46,332 bases of DNA from assembly GCA_902774265.1 (NCBI GenBank), contig CACYHR010000024.1:1921-48252 (forward strand), written 5' to 3'. Below are positions 18,521 through 26,371 of the stretch, piece after piece; positions within the stretch are counted from its first letter, which is position 1, and each line of letters begins with the position of its first letter. This stretch comes from an uncultured Eubacteriales bacterium (GTDB taxonomy: Bacteria; Bacillota; Clostridia; Peptostreptococcales; Anaerovoracaceae). A program made the translations under genes and the position numbers. Below the pieces are notes generated by a model. It did not search any database. It saw only the letters and a list, made by a program, of their open reading frames with translations, and had not been told where the DNA came from.

Positions 18521-19453
18521 TTATGCGAACAACGCTGTCGATAGATATCTGTCTCCCGAATCAGGAAGGATAACAACTATATTCTTACCTTCGTTCTCCG
18601 GTCTTGCAGCAAGTATGGATGCAGCCTTGAGAGCAGCACCTGCCGAAATGCCTACAAGTATTCCTTCGGCAGCAGCAAATTTCCTGCCTTCTTTGAATGC
18701 ATCGTCATTTTCAATGGCGATTACTTCGTCATATACTGAGGTATCGAGGGTGTCAGGGACGAAGCCTGCTCCTATACCCTGTATCTTGTGTGAACCTGCC
18801 TCGCCTTTGGAGAGAACAGGACTCGTAGCAGGCTCGACTGCCACAACTTTGATGTCAGGATTTTTTTCCTTGAGATATTTTCCTGTTCCGCTGAGTGTGC
18901 CGCCTGTTCCTACGCCGGAAACCAGAATATCTACCTTGCCGTCTGTCTGTTCCCAGATTTCCGGACCTGTTGTATCGTAATGAGCAGCAGGATTCGATGG
19001 ATTGATAAACTGACCCAGTATAACCGATCCTTCGATCTCTTTGTTGAGCTCTTCGGCTTTTGCGATAGCACCCTTCATTCCCTTTGCACCTTCTGTAAGT
19101 ACAAGCTCTGCACCATATGCCTTAAGCATAGTCCTGCGTTCAACACTCATGGTATCAGGAAGTGTCAGTATCGCTCTGTAACCTCTTGCAGTCGCAACCG
19201 CTGCAAGACCTATACCCGTGTTGCCGCTTGTCGGTTCTATAATAGTAGCGCCTTCTTTGATGATGCCGGCTTTTTCCGCATCTTCTATCATTCTCAAAGC
19301 GATCCTGTCCTTTACAGATCCGGCCGGATTGAGATACTCTAGCTTGGCGAGAATAGCTGCACCTGTAATGCCGCTGACCTCACTGTATCTGTTCAGTCTG
19401 AGAATAGGTGTTTCGCCGATAAGTTCTGTCATACTGTTCTTGATATTTGCCAT
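18521..19453 (-). CDS. cysK: Cysteine synthase (O-acetylserine sulfhydrylase)
   Basis: 310 residues, normal length. It is a PLP enzyme joining sulfide to O-acetylserine to make cysteine. The PLP lysine is in PAGSVKDR (about residue 40), the substrate loop is TSGNTG, the phosphate-binding loop GTGGTLSGTG and the C-terminal PDSGDRY are all present. ATG 19453 is chosen because GGAGGT lies at 19461-19466; the 14-codon longer frame has no ribosome site. Upstream on the same strand are a simple-sequence leader and, further up, a cysteine-rich leader ORF with terminator and promoter, pointing to control by cysteine supply. Confidence 0.96.
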   Translation of the reverse strand: MANIKNSMTELIGETPILRLNRYSEVSGITGAAILAKLEYLNPAGSVKDRIALRMIEDAEKAGIIKEGATIIEPTSGNTGIGLAAVATARGYRAILTLPDTMSVERRTMLKAYGAELVLTEGAKGMKGAIAKAEELNKEIEGSVILGQFINPSNPAAHYDTTGPEIWEQTDGKVDILVSGVGTGGTLSGTGKYLKEKNPDIKVVAVEPATSPVLSKGEAGSHKIQGIGAGFVPDTLDTSVYDEVIAIENDDAFKEGRKFAAAEGILVGISAGAALKAASILAARPENEGKNIVVILPDSGDRYLSTALFA

Positions 19454-19510
19454 CGTATTTACCTCCATATCTAATACCCGTTGAATGAATTTCAAAAAGA
19501 ATATCTGTTC

Positions 19511-19573
19511 GCTGTTGTTACTGGTATTGTAATTGTAATTGTTATTGTTATTGGTATTGTTATTATAATGATT
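19511..19573 (-). repeat. Hexanucleotide-like simple repeat in the cysK leader
   Basis: On the transcript strand the leader is a run of AATAAC/AATTAC/AATACC units, about ten in a row, with almost no G. It would be single stranded. Repeat number could change by slippage. It sits about 60 bases upstream of the cysK ribosome site. Confidence 0.7.
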
Positions 19574-19782
19574 CTGTTGTGATTGTGTCTGCTATAGCAT
19601 TTTGATAAGCACGAGTGTAATAATATTACAAGAATTATAATATTATTATATTATCTTTGCCGATTTTGCAGGTTTTCCCATATCGCTTTGCGCTGATACA
19701 GCGGCTTGTTAACGAATAACAATTATGCGAAAATAGCACATGCTTTATGTAAAATAGTCCGCAACGCAATACGTAATGCAAT

Positions 19783-19816
19783 AAAAAATGAGAGGACTAC
19801 CTGCGGTGCCTCTCAT
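19783..19816 (-). terminator. Intrinsic terminator behind the cysteine leader ORF (attenuator candidate)
   Basis: On the transcript, ATGAGAGG (19816-19809) pairs with CCTCTCAT (19795-19788), then six U (19788-19783). The 5' half includes GAGGCACC (19812-19805), which is exactly complementary to GGTGCCTC inside the leader ORF (19861-19854). Forming that pair would break the terminator. This is the architecture of a leader-peptide attenuator. Confidence 0.75.
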
Positions 19817-19839
19817 ATCAAGGGAAGTGTTCTCAATTA

Positions 19840-19944
19840 TCATTGGATGTCCGGAGGCACCTGATCAGCAGCATGTAAACAGACATCCGGGAACACTCCC
19901 TTCATACAGATGCAGCAACACATGTCCGATACATAGATCCTCAT
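19840..19944 (-). CDS. Cysteine-rich leader peptide (34 residues), candidate cysteine attenuator
   Basis: ATG 19944 with a very good site GGAGGA (19956-19951), 6 bases away. The peptide has three consecutive Cys codons at 9-11, another at 13 and another at 22 (MCCCIC core), ending at TGA 19840-19842. Within the ORF GGATGTC (19888-19882) can pair with GACATCC (19851-19845), enclosing GGTGCCTC, which can alternatively pair with the terminator arm downstream. A strong promoter and a palindrome lie upstream, a terminator downstream, and cysK is the next gene on this strand, about 330 bases on. A regulatory role in cysteine sensing is inference; a functional metal-binding mini-protein is the alternative. 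The short length keeps it out of most gene lists. Confidence 0.75.
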   Translation of the reverse strand: MRIYVSDMCCCICMKGVFPDVCLHAADQVPPDIQ

Positions 19945-20006
19945 CAGGACTCCTCCTTTCTGGTATACTGACCCGGCCTTTATGTTTATTTATTCATCAA
20001 GGCTTA

Positions 20007-20055
20007 ATTCCTATCAACTAAGTAGGAATATACACCCTGGTGTGAAACTTGTCAA
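20007..20055 (-). promoter_or_regulatory. Strong promoter with overlapping palindromic operator for the cysteine leader
   Basis: On the minus strand TTGACA (20055-20050), 17 bases, then TATATT (20032-20027). Overlapping the -10 box and the expected start is the palindrome ATTCCTA-N9-TAGGAAT (20029-20007). From memory, arms containing TAGGAAT resemble the sites of CymR, the Rrf2-family cysteine regulator of Bacillota; this was not checked by search. Confidence 0.75.
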
Positions 20056-20332
20056 TAGGATGATGCATTTTTTTACCTCGAGGCATTTTAGCGCATTTTA
20101 GCGGCAGTGCGCCACCATACTGAGTATGCATGAAGGGCCGATCCAGAGCCGGAAGCATACGGCCGGAGTGCACTGAACGCAGGCGCCTGATGATACACGG
20201 AGTACTCCGCAAAAACAGGCCGTCAAAATTGGTTATTAAGAAGGGTTAAGAATACTTTAGATTCACAGTGAAAAAATGTATTATTTTATTATACAGACCG
20301 GTATTGCACGGATACTATACAGGACAAAGATT
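20056..20332. other. Gene-free stretch with hairpins upstream of the GH127 gene
   Basis: I see no supported gene. It holds a direct repeat of CATTTTAGCG (about 20084-20103), an inverted pair CAGTGC/GCACTG (20105-20110 with 20169-20174) and the palindrome GGAGTACTCC. It may be a structured element, but no known RNA class is recognised. Confidence 0.4.
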
Positions 20333-22219
20333 ATGGATACGACAATGATAAACGAAACAACAGAGGCTGCAACAGATATCACAGCTGAGGCCGCAAAAAT
20401 AAGGGTCGTAAAGAAATCCAGGACTCTCAGGTATCCGGCATTATCGGAGATCAGGCTGCTTCCGGGTACGCCGTTTTATGACAGACAGCAGGATATGAAT
20501 GAATTTCTGCTCGGACAGGATGATGACAGCATGCTGTATAATTTCCGGACTGCAGCAGGCCTTCCGACTCTGGGTGCAAAAGCTCTGAAGGGATGGGATG
20601 CAGAAGACAGTAAGCTGAGAGGGCATACTACAGGCCACTATATGTCCGGACTGGCTCTCGCATATGCCGTGACAGGAGACGCAAGATTTAAAGACAAGCT
20701 GGATTACATAATAAAAGGGCTCGCGGAATGCCAGGCAGCTTTTTCGGGAAAAGAAGGCTTCAGACCGGGTTTTCTCAGTGCCTACAGTGAGGAGCAATTC
20801 GATCTGCTCGAGCAGGGAACCCCTTATCCGGAGATATGGGCACCGTATTACACTCTGGACAAGATCATGTCCGGACTACTGGATGCATATGATCTGACGG
20901 ATAATGAACAGGCGCTTGAGATACTTATACCTCTCGGGGACTGGGTATATAACAGACTTTCCCGTCTCAGCAGTGAAGCGAGGAATACGATGTGGGATAC
21001 ATACATCGCGGGAGAATACGGCTGCATGATAGTGACTATGGTCAGGCTTTACAGGATAAGCGGCAAAGAGGAGCATCTGAAGGCTGCGAAATTGTTCAGC
21101 AATCCGGTCCTGTTTGAGCAGATGGCCGAAGGACTGGACGAGCTTGATAATATGCACGCCAACCAGCACATTCCGCAGATAATGGGGGTAGTTGAGCTAT
21201 ACGAAGAGACCGGTGACTGCAGATATTATGAGATGGCCTGCAATTTTGAAGAAATAGTTACGGCCCATCATTGCTATGCCATAGGCGGGACAGGGGAGCA
21301 GGAAAGATTTCGTGCTCCGGACAGGGAATGCAGACTTCTGACAGAAAACACTGCAGAGAGCTGTGCAAGCTACAATATGCTCAGACTCACTTCCGGTTTG
21401 TACAGATACAATACAGACCCGCATCTTATGTCCTATTATGAAAATACCCTATTTAATCATATTCTGGCATCCTTCAGCCACAAGCCGGACGGAGGAACAA
21501 GCTACTTTATGCCTCTCGAACCGGGCAGCTTCAGGCATTATGACAGAGAAGATGAGAATTCCTGCTGTCACGGAACAGGGTTTGAGACCAGATATCGCTA
21601 TATGCAGCAGATCTTCTCCTATCATTCGGAACCGGATGCAGAGCATGAGATACTGCGTATCGAGCTTCCGATATCCGCAATCCTGGGCGGAGATGAAAAA
21701 CTGACATTGAGATTTGATGTCGATGGTACTTTTACCATCACGGCGGATGCAGACATGAAAAGGCGCATTGCCGTGCGCGTTCCGGCCTGGACAAAAGCAG
21801 ATGAGATCGATTACGATGGCAGACCGGATGCCGAATTCAAAGACGGATATATGACTCTGACAGATACGCTTACCGCCGGTGAGAGCGTAAAAATGACTGT
21901 GCCCGTGCAGGTCAGAATCAATGCCGTTTCGTCGAATCCGCATTATTGTTATCTGTCATACGGTCCGTATATACTGGCTGCAATGTCTGATCGCAAGGAT
22001 CTAATGCCGGTCCCTGATCCGGCTTCCATGACACCGATCCTTATATCACATGCTGTGCCGAATAAGGGGTCCGCCGGGTCAAATAAAAGATTATATCCTG
22101 TATCAGGAGCCGATAATAAGGGAATATTCAGTGCCGGAGAAATTATGTTCATGCCGTTCTATATGGCGGATGAGCAGCCGTGCCATGTGTATCTGTATAG
22201 CAAATCTGCAAGACGCTAG
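20333..22219 (+). CDS. Glycoside hydrolase family 127 (beta-L-arabinofuranosidase type)
   Basis: 628 residues from ATG 20333 (an in-frame ATG at 20276 exists; neither has a strong ribosome site). The (alpha/alpha)6-barrel region shows TGHYMSGLALAYAV and HANQHIPQIMG. The zinc-cysteine active site of GH127 is visible: ESC (as in Glu338/Cys340 of the studied enzyme) in TAESCASYNM, and the Cys pair in ENSCCHGTG, where the first Cys is the nucleophile in the family. No signal peptide is seen, so it acts on imported oligosaccharides. No transporter lies beside it. GH127 members differ in sugar preference, so the exact substrate is open. Confidence 0.88.
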   Translation: MDTTMINETTEAATDITAEAAKIRVVKKSRTLRYPALSEIRLLPGTPFYDRQQDMNEFLLGQDDDSMLYNFRTAAGLPTLGAKALKGWDAEDSKLRGHTTGHYMSGLALAYAVTGDARFKDKLDYIIKGLAECQAAFSGKEGFRPGFLSAYSEEQFDLLEQGTPYPEIWAPYYTLDKIMSGLLDAYDLTDNEQALEILIPLGDWVYNRLSRLSSEARNTMWDTYIAGEYGCMIVTMVRLYRISGKEEHLKAAKLFSNPVLFEQMAEGLDELDNMHANQHIPQIMGVVELYEETGDCRYYEMACNFEEIVTAHHCYAIGGTGEQERFRAPDRECRLLTENTAESCASYNMLRLTSGLYRYNTDPHLMSYYENTLFNHILASFSHKPDGGTSYFMPLEPGSFRHYDREDENSCCHGTGFETRYRYMQQIFSYHSEPDAEHEILRIELPISAILGGDEKLTLRFDVDGTFTITADADMKRRIAVRVPAWTKADEIDYDGRPDAEFKDGYMTLTDTLTAGESVKMTVPVQVRINAVSSNPHYCYLSYGPYILAAMSDRKDLMPVPDPASMTPILISHAVPNKGSAGSNKRLYPVSGADNKGIFSAGEIMFMPFYMADEQPCHVYLYSKSARR

Positions 22220-22373
22220 CACGGAAAACGGCGCAGAATCGCACTGTATCAGAGTTGGGACGCGTTGCATAGAGATCAGGTTTGCGCTGCACCGGAGACG
22301 CTGTACCGGAGTCAGACCGCGCTGCGGTATCGTCCTTTTCGTAGAATCAGCTTTGTGATACAATAAGCAAGTC

Positions 22374-22928
22374 ATGGCAAAAACATTATTTATAGACGGA
22401 CTTGCGATAGAACTGACGCGCAAGAAGATCAAAAGAGTGAATATGCGGGTAAAATCCCCGGATGGACGAATCTGTATCAGCGCACCATATGGCGTACCCG
22501 AGAAAGATATCATTTCTTTCGTGAGGGAGAAACGTTCGTGGATCGACAAAAGTATAAGCAAGGTCAGGACGCGATCGGAAAATAATCCGGCTGCAGCTCC
22601 TGTATCGGCAGCAGAAAAAGAAAGGCTTCGGAGAAATCTCAGACGGCGCATAGCCGTCAGACTGCCGCTGATGGAGCAAAAGACCGGGCTGAGAAGCAAC
22701 GGCTGGACGGTAAGAGATTCGCACACGCGCTGGGGCAGCTGCAATACAAAAACGCATCATATCAATTTCAGCCTGATGCTGGCGGCAAGATCCGACGAGG
22801 AGCTTGATTATGTGATACTGCATGAACTCGTCCACACCATCGTTCCGAATCACGGACCGGATTTCTACGCTGTGATGGACAGATTCATGCCGGGCTGGAA
22901 GGACATCCGCAGAAAAATGAACAGATAG
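22374..22928 (+). CDS. YgjP-type (DUF45) metallopeptidase-like protein
   Basis: 184 residues. The zinc motif HELVH (within VILHELVHTIVPNHGPDF, about 140-157) and the preceding TRWGSCNTKTHHINFSLML block are the hallmark of the YgjP/DUF45 family related to SprT and M48 proteases. The N-terminus, rich in Lys/Arg (ELTRKKIKRVNMRVK), is also typical. The biological role is not settled; a house-cleaning protease is a common guess. The C-terminal codons (Met-Asn-Arg-stop) overlap the first unit of a tandem repeat. Confidence 0.85.
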   Translation: MAKTLFIDGLAIELTRKKIKRVNMRVKSPDGRICISAPYGVPEKDIISFVREKRSWIDKSISKVRTRSENNPAAAPVSAAEKERLRRNLRRRIAVRLPLMEQKTGLRSNGWTVRDSHTRWGSCNTKTHHINFSLMLAARSDEELDYVILHELVHTIVPNHGPDFYAVMDRFMPGWKDIRRKMNR

Positions 22929-23009
22929 AATGCCGGCATCCCGAAGCATGAACAGACAGAGTGGCGGTATCCCAAAATATGGACAAACAGGAAGCCGGCA
23001 TCATCAAGA
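22917..23009 (+). repeat. Three 31-bp imperfect tandem repeats at the 3' end of the YgjP gene
   Basis: Units start at 22917, 22948 and 22979, each opening with ATGAACAGA or a near form and containing GCCGGCATC or GGCGGTATC. The first unit overlaps the last codons of the gene, so the array may have grown from the gene end. Confidence 0.7.
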
Positions 23010-23097
23010 GCTTGCAATAGCTGCTGCGTAAAAATTCAGCTGCGCAAAGTACAGCTACGCATCATAATTCAAATCAGACTTATCGGAGGAAGAAAAA

Positions 23098-23577
23098 ATG
23101 AAAAAATTCACTATCGAGATGGAAGACGGCGGTGTAATGAAGGGCGAACTCTACGAAGATATCGCGCCAAAGACAGTTGAAAATTTCGAAAAACTGGCAA
23201 ACTCGGGATTCTATGACGGACTTATTTTCCACAGAGTTATTCCGGGCTTCATGATACAGGGAGGATGCCCGGACGGTACGGGAATGGGCGGCCCGGGATA
23301 CAGCATCCGCGGCGAATTTACATCCAACGGATTCAAAAATGATCTGAAGCACGAAAGAGGAGTTCTCTCCATGGCAAGAGCTATGGATCCGAATTCGGCC
23401 GGATCACAGTTCTTCATCATGACCACGACTTCACCTCATCTGGACGGTCAGTATGCATCCTTCGGCAGAGTAACCGAGGGAATGGAAGTCGCTGACAGCA
23501 TAGTCAACAGCAAGCGCAATATGAGAGATAAGCCGCTTGTCGATCAGAAGATGAAGAGCATCAGAGTAGAAGGATAA
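23098..23577 (+). CDS. Cyclophilin-type peptidyl-prolyl cis-trans isomerase
   Basis: 159 residues, cytosolic. Catalyses proline isomerisation in folding. The catalytic FHRVIPGFMIQGG (Arg in FHRV) and MARAMDPNSAGSQFFI segments are intact, and the fold is a compact single domain without signal peptide. A GGAGGAAG site precedes ATG 23098. It is 42 bases upstream of the potassium channel gene and may be co-transcribed with it. Confidence 0.95.
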   Translation: MKKFTIEMEDGGVMKGELYEDIAPKTVENFEKLANSGFYDGLIFHRVIPGFMIQGGCPDGTGMGGPGYSIRGEFTSNGFKNDLKHERGVLSMARAMDPNSAGSQFFIMTTTSPHLDGQYASFGRVTEGMEVADSIVNSKRNMRDKPLVDQKMKSIRVEG

Positions 23578-23619
23578 TCCTTTGCAAAGGAAATAAGAAT
23601 AGCAGAGGAGATAAGGATA

Positions 23620-24837
23620 ATGGAGAGTAACAGTAACGCCTGGAAAAAACTGCAGAAAAAGCTGTTTGATATGGTGTCGATAGGCGTAACGGGCAACCGG
23701 CTTAATCAGGGCTATGACATAGTCAGTACCCTTATGCTGATTGCCAATATAGTGAACAGCTTTGCGTCTACTTTTGAGAACCTGCAGGAACAGTATCACA
23801 CATTGTTTTACTGGGTCGAGGCGATTACTGTTCTTTTCTTTGCCATAGACTATATACTGCGTGTACTTACGGCGGAATTGCTGTATCCGGGTGAAGACCG
23901 TCCTGCGGCTGTACGAAGATATATGACATCGGGATACGGGATAATAGACCTGCTTTCCTTCCTGCCGTATTATCTGCCGGCGTTCTTTCCGGCCGGCGCG
24001 TCAGTATTCAGGATGTTCCGCGTTATCAGGATATTCCGTCTGTTCAGGATCAATGCATATTATGACTCGCTGAATGTCATCACAAATGTAATCAAAGGCA
24101 AGAAGACTCAGCTGCTTGCGTCGATATTTATAATCGTAATGCTTATCCTGGCATCAAGTCTGTGCATGTACAGTGTTGAGCACGCGGCGCAGCCGGATGT
24201 ATTCAAAAATGGCTTTTCAGGAATTTGGTGGGCGACATCGACCCTGCTTACGGTAGGTTACGGAGATATATATCCGGTCACGGTAATGGGGCAGCTGCTT
24301 GGAATAGTGATCACCTTCCTCGGAGTAGGGATGGTAGCTATCCCGACCGGTATCTTATCTGCGGGATTCGTTGAAGAGTATCAGAAGGCCAAGACCCTTG
24401 CCGATGTAGAGGCGCAGAATGGGATACATTTCATTGAAGTGGTCATGAGAGCGAATGACAGCTGGGTCGGCAGGAGAATAAACGAACTGGGAATGCCGCA
24501 CGGAAGCCTGATCGCTATCATAACAAGAGGCAGTGAAACTATAATACCGTACGGTGAAGTAAAGATCCTTGAGGGAGACAAACTGATAATCTGTGCCGAT
24601 TCAGCCGGCGAAGGCATGTTTGAGAACCTTACGGAAATAGTGCTTCACGAACACCATCCGTGGAACGGGCAGATGATAAAGGAACTCGACATATCAAGGC
24701 AGACATTCATAGTGCTCATCGTAAGGGGCGGCAAGTGGGATCTGCCGACAGGCAATTATATGCTCGAAGAAGGAGACCGTCTCCTTATCTACAGCAAGGA
24801 AAGGATCGACAGATACAAATACGAACCGAGATTCTGA
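23620..24837 (+). CDS. Voltage-gated-type potassium channel with two RCK-C (TrkA-C) domains
   Basis: 405 residues. Six-helix channel: a voltage-sensor S4 with regular arginines in FRMFRVIRIFRLFRI (130-144) and the selectivity filter TVGYGD (211-216). Behind the pore are two TrkA-C-like domains, GIHFIEVV...LEGDKLIIC (about 266-327) and a second one ending LEEGDRLLIYS (about 347-395). No Rossmann RCK-N domain is present between pore and TrkA-C, which is unusual compared with bacterial KtrA/MthK-type gating rings. It is convergent with the trk operon, so efflux and uptake of K+ are encoded side by side. Confidence 0.92.
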   Translation: MESNSNAWKKLQKKLFDMVSIGVTGNRLNQGYDIVSTLMLIANIVNSFASTFENLQEQYHTLFYWVEAITVLFFAIDYILRVLTAELLYPGEDRPAAVRRYMTSGYGIIDLLSFLPYYLPAFFPAGASVFRMFRVIRIFRLFRINAYYDSLNVITNVIKGKKTQLLASIFIIVMLILASSLCMYSVEHAAQPDVFKNGFSGIWWATSTLLTVGYGDIYPVTVMGQLLGIVITFLGVGMVAIPTGILSAGFVEEYQKAKTLADVEAQNGIHFIEVVMRANDSWVGRRINELGMPHGSLIAIITRGSETIIPYGEVKILEGDKLIICADSAGEGMFENLTEIVLHEHHPWNGQMIKELDISRQTFIVLIVRGGKWDLPTGNYMLEEGDRLLIYSKERIDRYKYEPRF

Positions 24838-24890
24838 GCGGGTTGTCCCCTCGCTGCGATGTTCCGCACCGGCGGGCGCGTCGGCATCAG

Positions 24891-26366
24891 TTATACGCTT
24901 GCGTCGGATTTCCAGAAATTTCTGAAGAACATCATCAGCAGAGGATAGATCTCAAGTCTGCCGGCTATCATCAGAATGCACATCGTCAGTTTGGACAGCG
25001 GCGTGAAATTCTCTGCAAGTCCCGGCATATCGAGCTGGCCGATAGAAGTACCGGTGTTGGTGATCATAGCCTGGGAGTAGTTCAGAGCATCGATGACCTC
25101 CATGCTGTCAAATGAAAGCAGCAGAGCACCAAGTAAATAAGTAATCATGAAGAGCGCAACGAAAAGATTCGCACGGATCACGTAGTCGCTCTTCATTGGT
25201 TTTTTGCTGAATGTGAGTGAACGTACGCTGTGCGGATGGATCTGCCTGTATACGGTAAAAGCGATAGTCTTGGCTAAAATAATTATGCGGGCACCCTTGA
25301 TCCCGCCTCCTGTCGACAGAGCGCATGAACCGATGAACATCTGAAGCAGAATAAAAAATATGCATATGGACGGCCAGTTTCCGCAGTCGGTGATGATATA
25401 GCCTGAAGTCGAAATGAACGATATAACCTGCATAACGGCATTTCCGAACACCGCAAAAATATTTTTTTCCGGATCGCCCAATATGATAAATACTGTAATA
25501 ATGATGCATGATATCAGTACGCGCCAGAAATAAAACTGCAGCTCGCTGTTTTTGATAATATCCCTGTATTTTTTTCTGATGCAGAGCAGGAATACTGAGC
25601 AGTTGATCGATCCGAGAAAAGCAAATACTGTGATTATTATCTTGACCGGAATCGAAAAGGCGATGGCTACACCGTTATCTATGTGCTGCAGTCCCGAAGT
25701 GCTTGTATTTGAAAGAGCGGTAAGAACCGACATAAACGGCCCCATACCCGCTATGACCAGCAAAACGAACTGTACCAGTGTTAAAGCACCATATATCGCT
25801 ACCAGCTTGCGGTAATCCGTCCGGAACGGAGAATCGTTCTTCAGGAAAGTCGGTCCCGGAAATTCAGTGGAAGCAAGGTTCCAGCCTATGAATTTACGCG
25901 ACGAAAGTATCGCAAGTGTGACCATTATTATGCCCATACCGCCGAGCCAGTTGCATATGGATCTGAGCAGCTGAAGAGACATCGGCAGAGTGGATGTATC
26001 ATAGACCCCTATACCTGTAGTCGTCCAGCTCGCTGTCGATTCAAGCACGGCATCGATTACAGAGTATCCCGGTATTCCGAAATAGAAAGGAACAACGGTG
26101 ATTGCGATAAGGAGCAGCCAGGTAAACAGGGTAGTCATATAGCAAATCCTCGGCCTTACCTGATGTATGCTGCTTCGGATCATCCTGCGTCCTATGAATC
26201 CGCCTATCAGTGAAGCAAGGCATACAAGAGCGAGAGGGAAATAATCCATATCCTCATGCATGACCGCAGCCACTGTAATGCACGGAAGAAGACAGATACC
26301 GTAGATCTCAAAAGCGGCGCTTATAATATTCAGTATGAATTTTTTGTTGTTGTTCAGTCTGATCAT
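24891..26366 (-). CDS. trkH: TrkH/KtrB-type potassium uptake channel subunit (second copy)
   Basis: 491 residues with repeated membrane-pore-membrane units. Four filter loops are visible: SWTTTGIGVYD, LSNTSTSGLQH, FISTSGYIITD and ITNTGTSIGQL. These form the K+/Na+ path in TrkH/KtrB. It is last of a three-gene operon, starting 5 bases beyond the stop of the other trkH gene. It shares the overall arrangement with that gene, but its filter loops differ clearly, so the pair may have different ion preference or partners (inference). Confidence 0.93.
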   Translation of the reverse strand: MIRLNNNKKFILNIISAAFEIYGICLLPCITVAAVMHEDMDYFPLALVCLASLIGGFIGRRMIRSSIHQVRPRICYMTTLFTWLLLIAITVVPFYFGIPGYSVIDAVLESTASWTTTGIGVYDTSTLPMSLQLLRSICNWLGGMGIIMVTLAILSSRKFIGWNLASTEFPGPTFLKNDSPFRTDYRKLVAIYGALTLVQFVLLVIAGMGPFMSVLTALSNTSTSGLQHIDNGVAIAFSIPVKIIITVFAFLGSINCSVFLLCIRKKYRDIIKNSELQFYFWRVLISCIIITVFIILGDPEKNIFAVFGNAVMQVISFISTSGYIITDCGNWPSICIFFILLQMFIGSCALSTGGGIKGARIIILAKTIAFTVYRQIHPHSVRSLTFSKKPMKSDYVIRANLFVALFMITYLLGALLLSFDSMEVIDALNYSQAMITNTGTSIGQLDMPGLAENFTPLSKLTMCILMIAGRLEIYPLLMMFFRNFWKSDASV

Positions 26367-26371
26367 TATTA

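Noticed and set aside
19788-20021. Plus-strand 77-codon frame opposite the cysteine leader ORF
   Set aside because: No ribosome site, and it reads through the terminator hairpin; the minus-strand 34-codon ORF with promoter, ribosome site and terminator explains the region better.
20056-20275. Possible T-box or other riboswitch upstream of the cysteine leader or GH127 gene
   Set aside because: Hairpins are present but no T-box motif, terminator or known conserved core could be recognised; the cysK promoter lies downstream of this stretch.
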